From the NCBI GenBank assembly GCA_016800925.1, contig JABCPU010000145.1:1-64000 (forward strand): a stretch of 64,000 bases of DNA, written 5' to 3'. A model generated the notes under the pieces. That model had not been told where the DNA came from and made no database searches. It saw only the letters and a program-made list of their open reading frames with translations. The stretch comes from Suillus spraguei. Lineage: Eukaryota; Basidiomycota; Agaricomycetes; Boletales; Suillaceae. The stretch's first letter is position 1; each line of letters starts with the position of its first letter. A program made the position numbers and the translations under genes. Shown here one piece after another: positions 52,096 to 64,000 of this stretch.

Positions 52096-52227
52096 TATGT
52101 TTTCCCCTGCATTGTATGTCTTTTTCATTGCCTATTGCTGTCCTGCCTGCATGTTTTCACCCTGCTTTTGTGCCCCCGCCCTGCGGTTTGCTATTTGCGA
52201 CTGCACTGTAACATCCCATGTCATCCA

Positions 52228-52415
52228 ATCCTGTCTGATGTCGTCACAATACATTGCATTTGCTTGACTCTCATAAATATGCTTGAATCGGGTGAAATAT
52301 GTAAACTACGGTGAAAATCAGATCCTGTCCGCTGTTGTCACAGTACATCCCATGTGCTTGACTATAGTAAATATGATTGAATCGGGTGAGATATGTAAAT
52401 TACGATGAAAATCCG
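52228..52415. repeat. 94-bp subterminal repeats of the transposon
   Basis: Two diverged direct units begin ATCCTGTC at 52228 and 52322 and share GTCACA, GCTTGACT, ATTGAATCGGGTGA-like and ATATGTAAA words. They lie about 150-330 bp inside the right end, where transposases of CACTA-type elements bind. Confidence 0.75.
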
Positions 52416-52533
52416 ATATCATCACGGAAAACCCTGCCCCATCATGTAATATATGGGACGCACTTGAGTGGATTCTGTTTAGCTCGGGAAATTGCCTAGT
52501 CAAGAAAAATTTTTCAGATGTCGTCCGCTGGCG

Positions 52534-52564
52534 CCCGTTCCCATCATGTTGGGTTTTGACTGGG
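52534..52564 (-). repeat. Right terminal inverted repeat
   Basis: Ends TTTTGACTGGG, the mirror of the left CCCAGT end, and is followed by GATGATT. The core TCATGTTGG mirrors CCAACATGA of the left end. Confidence 0.8.
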
Positions 52565-52571
52565 GATGATT

Positions 52572-54411
52572 CTTTGTGATGATACGGGGTTACAAACTCG
52601 ACGCTTGACTATCCTACTGTAGGTGGGTCTGCATATAAGCTAAGTACCTCGTGGACAACACGAGTCTAACACGAGTACCGTTTGATCGAATATTCCAACA
52701 AATAATAATTTGCATACTATACACCGGTTTCGGGAAACACCGGTCCAACGAGCATTTGAATTGAGGACCTTCACTAATCCATTTAATATTTATTTTATGC
52801 TCTTCGAGACTTTGCCAGTGGGTCTGACATGGTGCTATGGTGTGTGAGCCGCAACTGACTTGATTTTTATTGTAGTCAACGTACGAATCTTTTTGGACCC
52901 ATCGATCCATTTCACTCACTTTCGAAGAACAGAACAGCAGTCATTAACCATTGCCTATCCAGGATTCCAGGTGGTATCCCTGAACGAACTCCACCTCCTT
53001 ACTATACATCCTGGCTACAGCCACAGTGACCAGTAACGACCCGTCAACCATCATTGGATAATGCTACCGCATCCACCACATTCGTGTGGCCTTTGGTTGT
53101 CTGTATCGATGCCAGGTGGCCTTTCGAAGTGAGATTTGTACCCTTTGCTGTATCAGGCTTCCCTAGCGTCGTTGTGTTGACGATCAACAGGGTTTGGCGC
53201 TGGCAATGACCGTACATTTTGGATATCGTTGCGTTGCGGATATTGTGAGTAGTGCTAACTCCCCACTCATGCCCAGCTGTTCCAACTCATGTGGCGCTTG
53301 TGTTAACAGCTATCGGATCGACGCTTCTTCGATGACTACGGCTCTGCGAGTAGCTATATATATTAGCTGGGAGTTGATCTCCGTGAGCATTGATCTCCTC
53401 GCCCAGAACAAGCTCAGCGTTAAAACTTTATCTGCAGAGTAATACCGTCCGCTGACTTGCCGGAGAGCTTTGCATCTGCTGCTGTATTTAGGGTAGCATG
53501 CTTTGCTGTGACATAAATAAAGCTGGCAGTTTTCAATAAAGACATTTGCCATTATATTCTCAAGGTCACAAAGTGTTTTTCAAACCAATATACGTGCTTT
53601 CAGCCTGTTTAGATGTAGCGGGAAAAAGTAGACAATCTATTGTACCTTTCGAAAACGGGAACGGCAATCATTGCCTATCCGGACAATATCATCGAAAGTC
53701 ATCGAGTTGCTCCAGGGCCCCAAAGAGAGAGGGTCTCAGACATCAGGAATCAGTAATTTTGGATATCTGTCTCGTCGCCCACGCCGCTACATTTTTACCG
53801 GTTGGTTGGCCCTTCCCTCGTGGTTGTATCGAAATGCCAAGCTCACCAAGAAGTACTGGTTGGCGCGGGTCAACCCCTCCTTAGAGTTACCTCCGTGGTT
53901 CTGCTCTTCTGTCCCATTTTTCCGTAGCATTATTAATCTTCCGTTCTCTCAGTCTGATGGCCGTTCTGGATTATTAAGGTATTGTATACCCCAACTTGGT
54001 GAGGGCGTGGCTCCACGACTGGATAAAAAAACAACCTCTAGGCACACATTCAATTTGATGCTGCTTCTCAACTTCTTTCCGCCATGTGCTTGAATGTAAT
54101 GGTGATTCTTTCGAGACCTATGAAAAGTTTCGAGGCGAAGTTGTCAGTCATTATGCTGAAAATTCCAGCGTTGATCAGAATCTCAAGGTGTGATTTCAAG
54201 TCAGGAGTTCAATCTCGTTCTATGAGTTGTTTGCAAAATGGTTTCCATCTATGTATGCTACATGTGTTGACTACTCTATATCAGGCGCGAGTTATTCAAC
54301 CGATGATCCAATAATGCGATGCCACTTTCTAAACAGCTACAGTAAAACTGCAAGAAACACCGGTGACAAAGAAAACGGACTAGGTCATGCATAAAAGCGA
54401 TTAGGGAACTA
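52572..54411. other. Intergenic gap
   Basis: 1.8 kb between the transposon and the ferric reductase stop. Several short open frames exist (53194-53442, 53671-54093), but none shows a family motif, consistent splicing or codon pattern that I trust. Confidence 0.4.
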
Positions 54412-56725
54412 TCAGGCGTATCCGAAAGATTCGACATATAAGGTCACGCTCGGTCCTCCATTGAGAATATTCGAAGGTCCAGAGACAGGGAAACGAAGAG
54501 CATGACGGACCGCGCGTGCAATACCCTGCGATCCGCAAACTAATGTAATACCCATAAGTTGCATATTCTTGAGGTCGGCGGAATCAGTGCTTACCGCTCA
54601 CCGACATACTCCCTGAGGTCCTGCTGACCTCTTCTTTAAGCAATGCGTCCAGGTCCGGTCGTCCACTTTCCATCCTGACCCCGCGTGATGACAATAACAT
54701 CGATGACTTCCTTGTCTCAGCTTGTTCGACACTACCCTTCTCTGTTGAATTTGAAAGGCTGGAATCCTCTTCCAAGGACTGTTTCGCTGACGGAAAACCA
54801 GTGTCAAAGATACGGATGGATAGTGCTAAAGAAGGCGGAGAAAGCTGAATGGCCTTGATAAGTGCTTCTTCAATCCATTGAATATACTCTATAAAATATG
54901 ATATCAGGATGATTCATAGAAGAAACTGTGGATGGGTCATGAATCTGCGCACCAGCGTCTCGTATGGACCAAATGAACACCACCCGTTTGCAGGAGCTTC
55001 GTCCCTTGCGTACGCTCCTATGGAAACAATGAGATATCATTGACGACAATCAAATTAATCCACGTACTCGATAACGCTCAGGAAGACCGGGAGGGTATAC
55101 GATACACCAGATCCTCCTGGATCCAATAAGTACTGTGTGAATATAAGACGACGCACAACTCACCTGCCACAAATACAGACGTGTCGTAAGAATCGAGGTC
55201 AGGAGACGGACCATAAGGACCGTCTACAAAAACCTTAACTTCGCCCTTCGCGGCAGCCACCTCCTTTAGCCTTTTTGTGAACCCTCCATGCACGTTGACT
55301 AAAAACACTAGCTCTTTCCAGAACGGAGTATTTGCATTTGATCCTAGAACCTGGGTTTCGTAGTTTTCAACGCTTCCCGACTTATCCTCTGTTTTTGCGG
55401 CTGACAAAAGACCACTAGAATCAAAACTTGCAATAGTAAAAGGGTGCGCTTCAAATGGCAGTGTCGAAACTGAAGGCATGATTAGATATGCGGTTTGTCC
55501 TGGAGACCAGTGAAAATGCGGGGGTCGACGTAGGCGCAATCGAACGACATCTTTGGAAAGCAATTCTGTCGTCGCGTCCATTGTGCCAGATCCTGATTTA
55601 AAGCCAAAGTAGGAGTGATTGAATACAACAAGTCGAATCACCCGGATGAAGCGATCGAAAGCCCAGAACACAAACGAGGGCCATATCCAGTACGACCCGC
55701 TGATCGCCATCAGTCAGAAATAGAGCCGCATCTGTAATGATTTGCACTTACTGAGCACCTTTGGTGTGGAAATATCCTCCTACAAGAAATATACTGGGTT
55801 CTGTTGGTCAAAAAATAATAAGCGCGTAGGAATCCTACACCCACCCGACGCCAAGGAAGTGAATAAAGAAGAAGACCTCGTAGGCTCCAGTGCGAACGGG
55901 ACGCAGTGATACTATGATCAGAATGGAGAAAGCAACCATGGCAGTGATACCGCCGCGGAGCCAGTCTTCACTCAAAGTCTTCTGGAAGCTTTTGATAAAC
56001 TCCATTAGAAGATAGCAAGTACGAAATGGAAGATACGTACTTGGGAAAGGATACTATTTCTCCCGCCGCATGCACCCAAAGTAGCATGAAGCATGTCCGA
56101 GCCATCATTCGATGGATATAATTGAGCTTCATATCCACGAGTAAGCACCAGGTAGAGAGTAATTAAGGGTCATACCCTATCGTAGCTGATGCCTGTAACC
56201 ACTGATGCGAAAAATCAGCTATATGTCGAATTAGTAGCTTTTCCACGTACAAGACACGATATTGTTCTTTGTGCCAAGAGCCGTGATAATAGGAAACTGA
56301 CTAGCCGCCAGCATGGCTATGCGATTGCACCAGTAGATCATATCAAGCTTCTGACCCTCAACTGAGGTTGCTGCGTGATTTAATGGTTAATGCGATGTAA
56401 GTAGGACCGTGCACAATCCTGTGAGCTTACTGTTAATGAAGGCATGGATCAACAGAAGGGCAATGTATGCCACAGTCACAAAAACCTCTGCTATGTTAAG
56501 GGTATATGATTGTCCTATTTCTATGGTCCACCGGAAGGCAACAACGCGATAGAAATTTATGATCGCGAGTGGGATGCGACGGAGAGAAAACTTGTATCGG
56601 ATATCATTGGCGATGGCCGTTTCTTCGTCAGATTTGTGGTATCTGCGCCTGGCGAATTTCGAGTGAACGAGTGACCCCCACTGGAAGCAGCCGACTATGA
56701 AGAGAAACGTGGCGATGCATACCAC
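54412..56725 (-). CDS. Ferric reductase (FRE/NOX-type flavocytochrome), 5' end uncertain
   Basis: Exons: 56725-56431, 56361-56251, 56201-56176, 56126-56041, 55988-55845, 55793-55752, 55699-55164, 55116-55068, 55017-54953, 54888-54595, 54539-54412, all phases agreeing (591 codons from 56725). It is an integral membrane enzyme moving electrons from NADPH through FAD and two haems to ferric or cupric ions outside, feeding iron uptake. Haem ligands come in two pairs spaced 13 residues apart: His in YIHRMMARTCF with WVHAAGE, and His in FFIHFLGVG with GGYFHTKGA. FAD binding is at HPFTIAS. NADPH binding is at VDGPYGPS, GGSGVSYTLP and CGSQGIARAV. The first residues before MVCIATFLFIVGCF are not settled: upstream YPKQVW-like sequence is out of frame, so a first exon or earlier start is likely. 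Appears intact. Confidence 0.9.
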
Positions 56726-58929
56726 ACTTGTTTAGGGTAGGTATTATTTTCGTGCACGAGTGCGGATATGTCAGCTCCAGATAAAGGAGAACGCATCCTA
56801 AGTCGCAAGGAAGGGTTGATAGTTCAGGTAGAAGGGAAGGGAAGAGCAGACTAAATATGAGAACTGCAGGGGTGTGACTTTGCATCCCCAAATAATCCTC
56901 CTGAATAATCTTGCTAAAGCATTGCGAATTGGATTCATCACTCGGACATTCGTTTCTTTGAGAGCATGATAGCTATTGAACCTCGGAGAAGATTACCAAA
57001 TGAGATATTATTAACGTTGATCTCACTTCAATCTATCCGAAAAAACGGTCTACGGAACCGAAGCCATGGGTGTTGGGTGAGATAACCATTCAAAATATTA
57101 TCTGGGTACTGCAATAAGAAAGTTCGTCGCAGTTCCACTTGGCGTCCAACGCGAGGCCGTGCTGTCACAGATATCAGTAAGTTATATGATTGTGCAACGG
57201 TTACCACGCATATTATGCTTGCCTGGGACCACCGACTCAATAAAGTATGTGAATTGAACGGTGAACCGCTTCGCATGAAGTAGTCGCCAGCTTAAGCGTT
57301 TTTGAATTGAGTAACATTTAACACAACAGGGATGATGTGTTGGAGTGACCGGTGTCCAATGGATTCTGCTCGGTGCCAATGATTTCGTTGCGATCCATAA
57401 CTTGAAGTGAATGTTGTTGGATCATTATCAGGAAGTTCGTGAATCGTAACATGGTACATGATTGATCAGTAGATGCGTTGACGCTCAACTCAACATCATT
57501 GCAGATAGTCCGAATATGGTAACCGAGTCCGAGTCTGAGGTTGAATTTCAAACGACATCCAAAGTATACGTACCGCCGCAAGGTCGATATCATATAACCT
57601 TCTCACCAGTCAATTATCTGATGGTTCCAGTAACCTGTAACATCGTGACAACGCATCGAAGCTAATTGCAATTTCTCTTGCGCACGTTCATACCGGGATG
57701 GAAGGCGACGAGAACACGTACACTTCTGCCTGTCGAACACCGCCTACAGACTCTATGGTTTAAAGAATTTGAGGGTCAATCTACCTGATAGAAGAAAACT
57801 AGTATTGCAGGACCCGGGAACTCCTGAACTGTTCAGAGTCCTTGTGTGTTCCAAGCACCGTTTGCGAGGGCACTAGATTTAGACCAAGGCGAAACGTCCA
57901 ACAGCTAAACGATCGTAGTAAGGGCTGGGGGCTGAATTACAGTGATACCATACAAATATGGAGTGGACCGCCTTAACTGATCGTCGCAGCTCACTGTTGT
58001 TGTTCTGGTTGATACATCGGTGACTAGACCCACTGGTGAAACTGCAATACCCTGCGTCATGGTGACTGCCTTATGGTTCCTCCCAGTGATAGCCCCGACT
58101 CTCTTGACACGGCACGCAGTCATGTCTTCCATGGGGCATAAACGTTCTCAGAGTAAGTGATCTCACGTTGGCTCTTACCCAGGGTTCTTGTTATCATGCT
58201 CGCATCTCTTCTATCATCGCCACAGGATGTTACGCCCGGGATACGTATCTCGTACGACGACCTGTGCATTCTCAAACAGAAGTGTGCTGATCTACCTTGT
58301 CCGCACGATAACGATTCAAGTTACCAAGCTGCACTGGACCCCGATCCCGTCACGGTGTTGGCAGTTTCCGGCGCCCCTGCTCGTCTCGGTCAGACTTGTT
58401 CGACTCTCGGAACCGTTAGCAACGAATGTACTGAACTGATATATACAATGATCTAATTCAAAAGCTGTCATCGCTTTCAGCGATGGTTCTGGATTCTTCA
58501 TTTCATGTGGGTGCGCAACTGCGGTTTGGCGCATGTTGTAAGGCAGTATACGATCCCACACAAATGTCTGCAAAACTAGTTCCACGCAGATGCCACCGCA
58601 AGAAAACACGTGAGATCCCTGTAATTTTCGAAATTGCAATCTCCCGCGTCCGATCATAAGTTAAGGCCTGATGACGTTGGCAAGTTCATTAAACAATCAA
58701 AATTAAGTCTTCACCTTAACATCGAAAAAGTGGACAATAGATAGGGATTATCTCGGTATTGACTACGAGTCCATGTAAATGCGAAATGGTACCAAAAAAG
58801 CCTAAAGATCCATGCAAAATGCACAAGAGCGTTGTCATAAGATGTGGACAGGTCAGAACGAAAGAAAAGGTGAGTACAACAGTTCCACAACGTCTCTCCT
58901 ATGATACATCGATAGGAACCAAAAAGACC
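56726..58929. other. Intergenic gap
   Basis: 2.2 kb upstream of the ferric reductase and downstream of the flippase. It presumably includes the missing 5' end and promoter of the reductase near 56730-57000. Short frames at 57905-58132 and 58157-58456 show no family features. Confidence 0.4.
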
Positions 58930-61900
58930 TCAAAGAACCCGCGGTCCGTTCCACGCCAGTGAACTGTCTGCCTGATCTTGATCGGATTGTTCTGGTCGAT
59001 ACCGACCTTCGCCAGCATCATAATTATGGAGTCCCTCTGGTTGAAGCTGAACAAGGGGTTGTTGGCCGGAATGAGGATGTGGGGGTGTCTGCAGACGCGA
59101 AGGGGATGGGGACCAATCACGCGAGGGGCGTGAGTAAGCTGATTTAGGAACAGGAGGCTCGCTTAGGGAATGTGGTCTTGATGGCGTGACAAATGGTGTA
59201 TGGTTGCTTATTTCTCCTGATGGATACTGATATAGCGAGTGTGGTATGGGTGAGGTGTCGGATACCGAGTAGTAGGATGGATTGGGTGAGACAACATCCC
59301 CCGTGTCGTGGGGATTTGGTAACGTGGCCTGGGGGACCAACTCAATAGCATCTGCACCATTATCGTCAGGACTCTTCCTATCGGAAGCGAGGGATCTTGG
59401 AATCGTCGGTTCGTAACCATGTTGCAGAGTCAATTCCGACACTGAACGAGCATGAGGTTCGCGGAACATGGGTGCAGTCTCAAGGTCAATATGTTTGTTC
59501 TTCGATTCCTTGCGATGGCGAATTCCCAGACGATCTTTGAGGTCTCCTCCAACCCACATCTCGCGAACAATGTCTTTATCTAAGGGCATATACGTCGACT
59601 TGAAGAACTTAGTGACGAACCGAGGTGCTAATCAATCGCCGGTTAAAATGAGTCTCCAGAAACACCAATATATCCACTCACCCAGTGCCACCAAAACAGA
59701 GAAGACAATTGTCGCCCAAAACGTCACATTGGGGAAAAGAATCTCTACCTCGTCTATGAATCCATCTGTGTTAGAGAAAAAGGTGTTGACTGGGAAGAAC
59801 GAGTAGATAACGATCCAAAGGATCATGACAAGGGATGATCCTATGCTGACGACCCAAGTTATAGAAGTCCAGCTAAATTAGGCAACATTTAGCGTTATCA
59901 AATCAGCACGACAAAGCGTACTCACTAGTGAGTGTTCAGCCCGACATATGTGTTCGCTGCAAAGATGGCAGCAACCGCAACAGTTGTCCCGAAATCCGCT
60001 AAAGAGTCAACTCCTTTGCCATTGGACGCCACAGCCAGTCCAAGCTGCCAGACCAAGTAGGGAATGAAGAAGACGACCGCAGACTGGTAAAGACCATCGA
60101 GCATATAAAACCAGAACTTTGTCCGCGTGTACTCCAAACCTCGGATGCCACGAACATAGAGCTGAGGGAAAGCAAGGGCAGCTTTTGCATTGATATCTTG
60201 ATCGAATGCTAAGACAACCAGTTAAGTTAAGCGAGGCCCAGTAACTGATGAACAAAGGCTCACATCCGAGGACGATGACAGGCAGCGAGGTAAAGAGGAG
60301 ATTGTAAAACAAAATAAAGCTGTAGTCGTATAGATAGGTTGCGTCAAAGCTTTCAGAAATATTGTTAGCTTGTGCATATAAACCAAAGAATCAAACTCAC
60401 TAGCAGAATGGCATAAACCAAAACATGGCCAGCGTCCAGATGACATTCTGAAGCAACGAATCAACGGCAGGCACAACTAGACAAAATCACACAACACACC
60501 TTGTAGAAGAAGTTACTGTGCATATCAGCAATACGCTGGTACGACCACCTCCCATGGACGAGCAGCAATTTTGTCAGAAACCTGAATTGACCAAAGGCAT
60601 AATCGGCAGACATAGCAGCTTGTGAACCTTCATGTCCAAGTAGACCACAACCAACGTTGGCCTCTTGAATCATTGCGACATCATTAGCACCATCTCCTAT
60701 GGCTAACGTCATTGCCTTCCGACCCTCCTTGACCTTGACACCCAAATCAACGTCAGTTGAATGCCTCAGAAAGTGACGGTATACTCACCAGCTTCACGGT
60801 CAATGCTTTCTGAGCAGGAGAAACGCGACAGCATACAACTGTTTCGCACTGGGTACCAAGGTTCAGGAACAAAGGCTTGATATCCGGCGTTAATGCATGA
60901 CGCAGGGTGTCACCATCGATAACGACCGCAAAGGAAACTTGAGCCCCAGACACAAACCCGCGTTCTATTGTTTTCGAGGTAGGCGGGCCCAATATCGACG
61001 CAATCTTGTTGAGACCCGCCTCTATTTGAGCAAGAGTGCCTTCGGGGCTGTCGGAGGACAGGATCATGATTTCCATATCTTGTTTCAGAAGGTTGCAGCT
61101 GAAACCTAGAAACGATAAGACCCAGTTGTGGTGACATGAAAAACCCCACTCACCAATCTCGATCGCGGTCTGCAGCTTATCGCCTGTGAGAATCCAAAGC
61201 TTAATTCCAGCGCGATGGAGCATTTCGATAGCTTCCGGTACTCCTTCTTGTAGTTTGTCCTCAAGAGCCGTAGCGCCCAGTATCTGTAACGAGTGTTCCA
61301 CCTCGGCTGCTGCACTCTCGATGGCCTCGTCGCGATTGTCGACAGTCGACTGAGCAGCTTCGTACGTCCGCAGCCACCCGAAGAACTCATCCTCCGCGAG
61401 CACTCTATAACCAATGCAGAGCGTGCGCAAACCACCATTAGCAAAAAAGTCCATATCCTTGGTCGTCTTTTCCTTCAAGGCAGGGTCCACATCCGCAGCA
61501 AGCCGTTCATATATGACACTATCCGCCCCTTTGCAGTACAAGATGATGCGTCCATCTGATGCACGGACGATGACGCTCATGCGCTTACGCGCGCTAGTGA
61601 ACTCGAGCGTCTTGATATGCGTGAACCGCTCAGGTTGGCCAAGTACTTCAATATCAATCGTGTCCTTATGCTTGCCGACAAAAGGAAAGCCTACATCCCG
61701 CGCAGCACCAACTAATGCTGCCTCATCAGGAGACTCGGCCTTGTACTCCAAGTGGTAAGGCTGCTCCTGCGGCTCGGGCTTATCCGCCAATACCGAGTGG
61801 CATACAGCCAAAGCACGGAAAAACGCGACAATGTGGGAATATTGTTCCGTCGAGCGGTCTGCGAGGTCCTCTGCGAGCTTGGGCGATACAAGCGTGAGTT

Positions 61901-64000
61901 TGTCGACTTGCATATAGCGGTTCTTGAATAGCTTGGTCAGCTTGGCGACCATCGTATCCTTGAGCAGTGCGAGCTTCTCTGTCAGCTCTTCTGGTGCTAC
62001 TGTATCAGCCCGGCCTTCCCTCGTTGCAGCCCCGCGTTGCGCCTCTGTAACGCCCTCTCCATATATGACCCCGCGCACCGAGCATTTTTGGAACTCCATC
62101 ACGTTTTGTGTCAGCGTTCCGGTCTTGTCGGAGAATACATACTCGATTTGTCCGAGATCATCAGAAATACCCCAGTTCTTTGGGACACAGGTGCTGTCGA
62201 AGGGCTTGTAGTACATGTCCAAATCTTGAGCGATGAAGTAGGCTTGGATGGTCTTGACGATCTCGATAGAGATGAACAGGGAGACTGGGACGATGTTCTG
62301 GAAGGCAATGAGACACGACCTGAAAGAATATTAGCGAGCGTTCAGGTGACGTTACAAGGACATACACAAAAGTAACGAGTGCATTGAGTACATTGGAACT
62401 GGTGGGTAGGACGCCTTGCTCGTATACATAGGTGCTCGTGGTTGTTAGCCCATCCATGACGCCGTTGATGGTCGCTGATATCGAACAGATAATAACCAAG
62501 AATAGGAAATTCACTATGACATTGAAGTTTGTCTCCTTCGCGATCTTCGATTGCTTGGACGGGGTCTGTCCACCGTTCAAGTATATCTTGGTGTCCTGGC
62601 CAGTGAAGACGACTAGTCCGATAATCCATGCAGTGTTCCGCACAGTGCAGCCACGAAGGAGCAGCTCATTGATAGTGACACCCTCTCTACGAGGTTCGCG
62701 CGTGGTAGCGTCTGTATATCGTAGGACCCCATTGTATACATACAAGTTCTGGTGCGGAGGTTCTGAATCAAGAACAAACGAGGATTTTTCGATGTCTTCT
62801 TCTGAGGTGAGGGATGCCGTAGCTTGTATTGCCTTCCGTACCTTGAGATTTGTTTCGCCGTCAAGATTCTTGGTTTCGAGATAGCACAGTCCGTCTGCAT
62901 CAGATGTCGACAATACGACGATATCAGCAGGAACCTGCTCATTATCCCGTAGAAGGACAATGTCGCCGACGTCCAGCTTCTTCCATAGTGTCCTCTCCCA
63001 ACGGGCTGTCCCGTTTATGCGCCTGCTCCAATCTACCACGCCCAGAGATGACCGTGAAGGAGATGATTGCGCATAGTTTGATAGGGACATACTTGGCTGA
63101 CCCCACCCTTCAAGCTCGTTTTCTGGGAGCCCCGGAGGGTAGGTATGCAATTCCACGCTGCCTATACTGCTTTCAATGTCGTCCAGTTGCCGACCACCTG
63201 CCCCTGTAGGAGGGTGAGATCCGCCAAAGGCCGTAATGCTATCGTTCATGTCTGTGGTGCTCATGCTGACTCTATCCTCACCACCCTTCCTCAAGATGAT
63301 CTGTTTTCCTTCGCCAGCCTCCTTCTCCCGTAGTTTCTGCACTCCACGAGTTATTTTCCCAGGAGCATTTATGTGGAGCAGCCGTTGGTACCATGGTCGT
63401 GGATCAAGGGCCTGATTCACGTTGCGCCACTGCCCGAGTCGTGTTACTGCGGACGTGTTCACTTCTTCATCCAGTTTTGCTCGTCTATAATCCTCGACAC
63501 CATCCTTGACTGCTGTCACCACTAAGATGAACAAAAGCGGAAGAGCCGCAGTCTCTGGCGATGCAGCGCCGAAGACGGAGAAAACTGCGCAAGTCTCATT
63601 AGCAATTGTTACTCCACAAGGCACCACTCCCGCATGAACTGTACTCACATTGAAAAATGACGAGCGCCAAAAAGTAGATGTTGGCAATTCTAGGGGCAAT
63701 CAATGAAGTTACTGTTTCATAGACAGTTACACGTACCGATGAAATTGTTCAAACAAGTTCTTTGGAAGAAATGTGAAGAGCGTGTACCCTATGAGCAATA
63801 TTAAACTCGATGGAGCACTGACATCGAAATATGAAACATACTGCTTGTGCGAACTTTGTTCCGTGCATACCGGGCGAGCGGTTCGCCATGCTGGTCTACT
63901 TCCATGGCAGAGAGCGGTTGATTGACGTATATGTTCCTCCGTGCACCTGAAATGCGCGATTGCGGGGTTGAGGGGGCCTCCTCTGATTGGGCCGTTGATG
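58930..64000 (-). CDS. P4-ATPase phospholipid flippase, Dnf1/Dnf2-type, N-terminus beyond window
   Basis: Exons: 64000-63842 (partial), 63788-63737, 63689-63649, 63584-62366, 62319-61154, 61105-60789, 60733-60500, 60447-60401, 60349-60264, 60208-59926, 59872-59682, 59627-58930, with agreeing phases and about 1497 codons visible. It moves phospholipids from the outer to the inner leaflet, driven by a phospho-aspartate cycle. Seen: [31 protein letters not shown] (dephosphorylation DGET), [12 protein letters not shown] (PISL motif as PVSL), [11 protein letters not shown] (phosphorylated Asp), [31 protein letters not shown], and [17 protein letters not shown] in the C-terminal membrane part. The motif style ([18 protein letters not shown]) fits the Dnf1/Dnf2 branch, which needs a Cdc50-family partner. 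The C-tail of about 220 residues is Ser/Pro-rich, probably regulatory. Intact as far as visible. Confidence 0.93.

Larger units (their letters stand above)
45336..52564 (+). mobile_element. 7.2-kb DNA transposon with Tnp2-type transposase, CCCAGT ends and 7-bp target duplication
   Basis: The left end CCCAGTAAAGATCCAACATG and the right end read inward (CCCAGTCAAAACCCAACATG) form an inverted repeat of about 31 bp with about 25 matches. GATGATT lies directly outside both ends (45329-45335 and 52565-52571). Inside are a plus-strand Tnp2-type transposase, a minus-strand acidic gene and a plus-strand coiled-coil gene, plus 94-bp subterminal repeats at the right end. The element is whole in structure, but its transposase has two stops. 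Confidence 0.82.

Noticed and set aside
45336..52564. Classic CACTA ends with 3-bp duplication for the Tnp2 element
   Set aside because: No CACTA or close variant was found at paired positions; the CCCAGT ends with matching 7-bp flanks fit better.
53671..54093. Possible gene between the transposon and the ferric reductase
   Set aside because: The 140-codon frame shows no motif, and I could not find consistent introns.
56628..56891. MGMQSHTPAVLIF... frame as the ferric reductase N-terminus
   Set aside because: It is in a different frame from the membrane region, and joining it needs an intron I cannot see.
58157..58456. Small secreted protein or hydrophobin candidate
   Set aside because: Too few cysteines and wrong spacing for a hydrophobin, and no clear signal peptide.
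1..64000. CRISPR arrays, rRNA or tRNA genes
   Set aside because: I saw no spaced identical repeats of CRISPR type, no rRNA-like conserved blocks and no convincing cloverleaf. A tRNA could still be missed by eye.

Overview
The window looks like a transposon-rich piece of a filamentous basidiomycete genome (Agaricomycetes, possibly Boletales). Evidence: genes are split by many 45-65 bp GT-AG introns, and the gene families present are ones I know from mushroom-forming fungi. These are Plavaka, KDZ and Tnp2-type DNA transposases, a FunK1-type kinase, a polyporopepsin-like protease, a NACHT STAND protein and WD40 proteins with a Ser/Pro-rich tail. The order-level placement is inference from family resemblance. 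No searches were run.

Layout. 1-13 kb: decayed transposon territory with tandem repeats, a two-exon hypothetical gene, a KDZ transposase N-terminus, a Ty3-type gag-protease fragment with its LTR, a Plavaka transposase broken by a solo LTR, and a FunK1 kinase pseudogene. 13-25.4 kb: nested elements. LTR family B is present three times, a solo LTR of family C sits in a WD40-tail remnant, LTR family A sits inside LTR-B, and a Tad1-like LINE on the minus strand is itself broken by LTR-B. 25.5-35.8 kb: a local duplication cluster of WD40 genes, each preceded on the opposite strand by the start of an unknown gene; it also holds a 417-bp TA-flanked inverted-repeat element and a small retroposed insert. 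36.2-41 kb: an intact 13-exon ADGF-type adenosine deaminase (minus) and a dead aspartic protease (plus). 41.7-44.8 kb: an intact single-exon NACHT STAND gene whose C-terminal half is a minisatellite-encoded 9-residue WLQTQAGRD repeat. 45.3-52.6 kb: one well-bounded DNA transposon with imperfect inverted ends, a 7-bp target duplication, a Tnp2-type transposase and two accessory genes. 54.4-64 kb: two conserved housekeeping-type genes on the minus strand, a ferric reductase and a Dnf1/Dnf2-type P4-ATPase that runs off the right edge.

The cellular genes (deaminase, ferric reductase, flippase, NACHT protein) are open and keep their catalytic motifs, whereas the transposons and the left-hand kinase carry frameshifts and stop codons. 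Many of these stops are TGA, TAG or TAA at points where a C-to-T change on one strand explains them, which suggests methylation-linked decay. The most distinctive items are the STAND protein with the homogenised 27-bp repeat, the Tnp2-type element with CCCAGT ends and 7-bp duplications, and the WD40 cluster with its divergent partner gene.
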